Of a stretch of DNA of 7,230 nt, positions 5,501 to 7,230 are shown piece after piece. A program made the translations under genes and the position numbers. The stretch comes from G020354085 sp964629975 (GTDB lineage Bacteria; Pseudomonadota; Gammaproteobacteria; Acidiferrobacterales; Sulfurifustaceae), in contig CAZVUN010000143.1 of NCBI GenBank assembly GCA_964629975.1, forward strand, positions 1 to 7,230. Direction: 5' to 3'. Below the pieces are notes generated by a model. The model made no database searches, was not told the origin of the DNA, and was given only the letters and a program-made list of their open reading frames with translations. How positions within the stretch are numbered: position 1 is the stretch's first letter; every line of letters begins with the position of its first letter.

Positions 5501-7230
5501 TCCGCATCGACGATCTCGACGAGCGCATCGGGGCGCTCGAGACGCTGCTGCTCGACAAGCGCAACTACACCTCCATGGTCTGTGGGGACGGCGCCTGCCT
5601 CGGCTGCGGCGAGAAGAGCATCATCCACCTGTTCACCTCGACCGTCACGGCGTTGATGCAGCCGCGCGTCAAGAAGCAGGTGGCGAAGCTCGACAAGCTG
5701 ATCAACGATCTCGAGACGCACGTTCGCCTCAAGCTCGCCCAGAGCGTCGATCTGGGCGACACCGCCGCGATCGGCGAGGCGCTCAGGAACTTCACCGACA
5801 AGGACCTGACGCTGTCGCGCCTGACCGCCCGCCTCGATGAGCGCCACCGCACCGAGCCGATCGACGCCGAGTGGCTCGCGTGGGTGACGCAGCTGCTGGA
5901 GAAGCTCAAGCACCTCAAGTGGCAGTACGAGAGCGGCCCGACGCACAACGGGCGTGCCGCGCTCGGGGTGGTCAACGCCACCGGCTGCACCTCGGTGTGG
6001 GGCTCGACCTATCCGTACAACCCCTACCCGTTCCCGTGGACCAGCCACCTGTTCCAGGACTCACCGTCGATTGCCATGGGCGTGTTCGAAGGCCACATGG
6101 CGAAGATGGCCGACGGCTTCAAGGCGATCCGCATGGCCGAGCTGGAGCTGAAGGGCGAATGGGATGCGAAGAAGCACGAGCACTTCTTCAACTACTTCGA
6201 CTGGCGCCAGTTCTCCGACGAGGAATTCCACCTCTGCCCGCCGGTGGTGGCGGTCGGCGGCGACGGCGCGATGTACGACATCGGTTTCCAGAACCTCTCG
6301 CGCATGCTGATGTCCGGCATGCCGATCAAGGCGCTGGTGCTCGACACCCAGGTGTACTCCAACACCGGCGGCCAGGCCTGCACCTCCGGCTTCCTCGGCC
6401 AGGTCTCGGACATGGCGCCGTACGGGCGCGAGCACCACGGCAAGGAGGAGCTGCGCAAGGAGATCTCGCTCCTCGGCATGGCGCACCGCACCGCCTACGT
6501 GATGCAGGGCTCGATGTCGCACGTCACGCACCTGCTCGAGAGCTTCATCGAGGGCCTGAACAGCCGCCGCCCGGCGCTGTTCAACGTGTACGCGGTGTGC
6601 CCGCCGGAGCACGGCGTGGCGGATGACGAGGCCGAGTTGCACAGCAAGTTCGCGGTCGAGGGCCGCGCCTATCCGCTGTTCCGCTACGACCCCGACAAGG
6701 GCACGACCTTCGAGGAGTGCGCCTCGCTCGAGGGCAACCCGGCGCTCGAGGCCGACTTCCCCGTCTACACGCTCAGGTACCGCGACGAGCACGGCCAGGA
6801 GGCGACGATGGAGCTGCCGATGACGTTCGCCGAATTCGCCATCAACGAGGGCCGCTTCCGCAAGCACTTCAAGGTCGCCCCGCGCGACACCTGGAGCGAG
6901 GACATGGTGCCGTTCGCCGAGTTCCTCGACATGGATGCAGCGGCGCGCGAGGGCCGCTTCCCCTACATCTGGACGGTGGACAAGGACAATCACCTCACGC
7001 GCGTGCTGGTGTCGGCCGAGATGGTCAATACCACGCTCGAGCGGCGCAACTTCTGGCGGCTGCTGAAGAGCCTCACCGGCATCCGTCCGCGGGTCGACAC
7101 CGAGCGCGTTGCCGCCGAGGCGCGCGCCGAGATGGCGCAGAGAATCTCCCAGGCGCTGCTCGCCATGGCCAGCGGCCAGAACCTCGGCGCCCTCACCCAG
7201 GTCCTGGCCGCGCCGGCCGGTGCCATCGCC
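2593..7230 (+). CDS. nifJ: Single-chain pyruvate:ferredoxin (2-oxoacid) oxidoreductase, enlarged NifJ-type, 3'-truncated
   Basis: Thiamine-diphosphate and iron-sulfur enzyme interconverting a 2-oxoacid plus CoA with acyl-CoA, CO2 and reduced ferredoxin. It is open for 1546 codons without a stop; ordinary NifJ is about 1170-1200 residues. Domains in order: pyrimidine-binding (about 20-255, YPITPS at 37-42), transketolase-C-like (about 285-385), gamma domain (about 488-690, HSVGGWGAMTTGKNLA), EKR-like linker, ferredoxin domain (C787, C790, C793, C797 and C924, C927, C930, C934), then the TPP domain (GGDGAMYDIG at 1222-1231, YSNTGGQ at 1255-1261). Proposed catalytic residues are T40, E73, R123 and N1257. 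Proximal cluster ligands are C1002, C1005, C1132 and C1336, the standard pattern. Oddities: an extra helical stretch between the ferredoxin motifs (about 818-895), a roughly 100-residue charged helical insert between C1005 and C1132, and a C-terminal extension beyond about 1420 with no cysteine. Pyruvate is the likeliest substrate, but another 2-oxoacid is possible. The nifJ symbol reflects architecture, not a proven nitrogen-fixation role. Confidence 0.93.
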   Translation, partial: MTAREHIFPYPGTRSAMDGNTAVIMCEREASDAAGAYPITPSTQMGEYWAEEKARGHLNVSGRPLIFIEPESEHAAAAVTAGLSMAGLRAVNFSSAQGVAFMHESLYAAAGKRLPYVLNMGCRAITKATLNVHCAHDDYHCVDDTGFIQVMAKNAQEAADLNLITRKTAELALTPAIVAQDGFLTTHLIETLQVPERELIRTFLGKPDDIIDTPTPAQRLIYGDKRRRVPMLWDVDDPVLSGAVQNQDSYMQAVAAQRPYFYDHVEELADRCMDEFYALTGRRYRRVNTYRAEDAHYLILGMGSMVPSAEAVADYLRATRKLKIGVVNITMYRPFPGDLLGHVLKGKKGVVVLERTDQPLAEDLPLMREVRATVSKCLENGAVARGEGLPYANYATFTGGDMPRLYSGCFGLGSRDLQPEGLIAAVENMLPDGRQRKFFYLSIDFVHATADSPKQEIWQQQLRDAYPRIQELALHGSENPNLMPKGCITVRFHSVGGWGAMTTGKNLAMTLFDLLDYHIKANPKYGSEKKGQPTTYYLSAAPEPIRVNSEYVYVDVVLSPDPNVFDRANPLQGLHKGGVFIIQSSLDDAPAVWASFPEWAQRYIVDNAIRVFYVDAFKIARAEASDPELQFRMQGIAFQGAFFKASGVMQQAGLTEERLFAAIKTQLEHKFGAKGSRVVEDNLRVVHRGYAEVREITDKVVTRQAAPPLRQEVSLPIMLKAMPVSEDRRTDIHRFWEQTGRFYAGGGGSDNLADPFAATSLIPASTGLFRDMTQVRFEYPKWLPEKCTACGDCYTVCPDSAIPGLVNSLTEVLDTTLRRVERSQPTRHLRRAVRSIEKKWRAALDAAGEHANVRAALDQAIEATAAETLLEVEAKEHFQQELARFRAALGEFQFAVTKPYYTVREKRAKGSGGLFSITVNPYTCKGCMECVTVCEDQALVAVPQTPSDVEQLREEWNYWLDLPSTAPEYIRIDDLDERIGALETLLLDKRNYTSMVCGDGACLGCGEKSIIHLFTSTVTALMQPRVKKQVAKLDKLINDLETHVRLKLAQSVDLGDTAAIGEALRNFTDKDLTLSRLTARLDERHRTEPIDAEWLAWVTQLLEKLKHLKWQYESGPTHNGRAALGVVNATGCTSVWGSTYPYNPYPFPWTSHLFQDSPSIAMGVFEGHMAKMADGFKAIRMAELELKGEWDAKKHEHFFNYFDWRQFSDEEFHLCPPVVAVGGDGAMYDIGFQNLSRMLMSGMPIKALVLDTQVYSNTGGQACTSGFLGQVSDMAPYGREHHGKEELRKEISLLGMAHRTAYVMQGSMSHVTHLLESFIEGLNSRRPALFNVYAVCPPEHGVADDEAELHSKFAVEGRAYPLFRYDPDKGTTFEECASLEGNPALEADFPVYTLRYRDEHGQEATMELPMTFAEFAINEGRFRKHFKVAPRDTWSEDMVPFAEFLDMDAAAREGRFPYIWTVDKDNHLTRVLVSAEMVNTTLERRNFWRLLKSLTGIRPRVDTERVAAEARAEMAQRISQALLAMASGQNLGALTQVLAAPAGAIA

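Noticed and set aside
1708..6048. Uninterrupted 1446-codon open frame on the minus strand across both redox genes
   Set aside because: It is in exact codon register with the two plus-strand genes, so a minus-strand stop can arise only where the sense gene uses TTA, CTA or TCA. Those codons are avoided in this GC-rich sequence. The frame ends at the TTA of RnfB-like residue 14 (1708-1710) and is bounded upstream by the TCA of oxidoreductase residue 1157 (6061-6063). The translation is low-complexity, rich in Arg, His, Ala, Val and Asp, with no recognisable domain.
1..7230. tRNA or rRNA genes, CRISPR repeats, insertion sequences
   Set aside because: No direct repeat arrays, terminal inverted repeats, transposase motifs or tRNA-like folds were seen. 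The window is almost fully coding apart from 1540-1668.

Overview
The window is GC-rich throughout (about two thirds G+C by eye). The exception is a short AT-rich island at about 1562-1620, which is the control region between two divergent genes. It carries four protein genes and no RNA gene, mobile element or CRISPR array. An Aat enzyme of the proteobacterial type, a LysR regulator and proteobacterial-looking ribosome-binding sites suggest a high-GC member of the Pseudomonadota. A single-chain pyruvate:ferredoxin-type oxidoreductase and an RnfB-like polyferredoxin point to low-potential electron metabolism, as in an anaerobe, facultative anaerobe or chemolithoautotroph. The species cannot be named from the sequence.

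Layout: (1) 3-560, plus strand: the 3' three quarters of aat (leucyl/phenylalanyl-tRNA--protein transferase), cut by the left edge. (2) 550-1539, minus strand: a LysR-type regulator that converges on aat and overlaps its end by 11 bases. (3) 1540-1668: divergent control region with an 18-base near-perfect palindrome overlapping candidate -35 elements in both directions, followed by a small leader hairpin. (4) 1669-2553, plus strand: a membrane-anchored RnfB-like iron-sulfur protein with ligands for four predicted [4Fe-4S] clusters. (5) 2593-7230, plus strand, open at the right edge: a very long (at least 1546 residues) NifJ/PFOR-type 2-oxoacid oxidoreductase. It has all the catalytic and cluster-binding residues I could check, but also two extra helical segments and a long C-terminal extension.

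Genes 4 and 5 form an apparent operon (39-base gap, each with a good Shine-Dalgarno site). The reading I favour is a redox module. The soluble oxidoreductase interconverts a 2-oxoacid plus CoA with acyl-CoA plus CO2, and exchanges low-potential electrons with the membrane-anchored RnfB-like protein. The divergent LysR regulator probably controls it. The pairing and the direction of electron flow are inference. The enzyme assignments rest on clear motifs.

The points most worth a second look are the enlarged PFOR architecture, the RnfB-like protein whose last ferredoxin domain has lost exactly the ligands of one cluster, and the palindromic operator.
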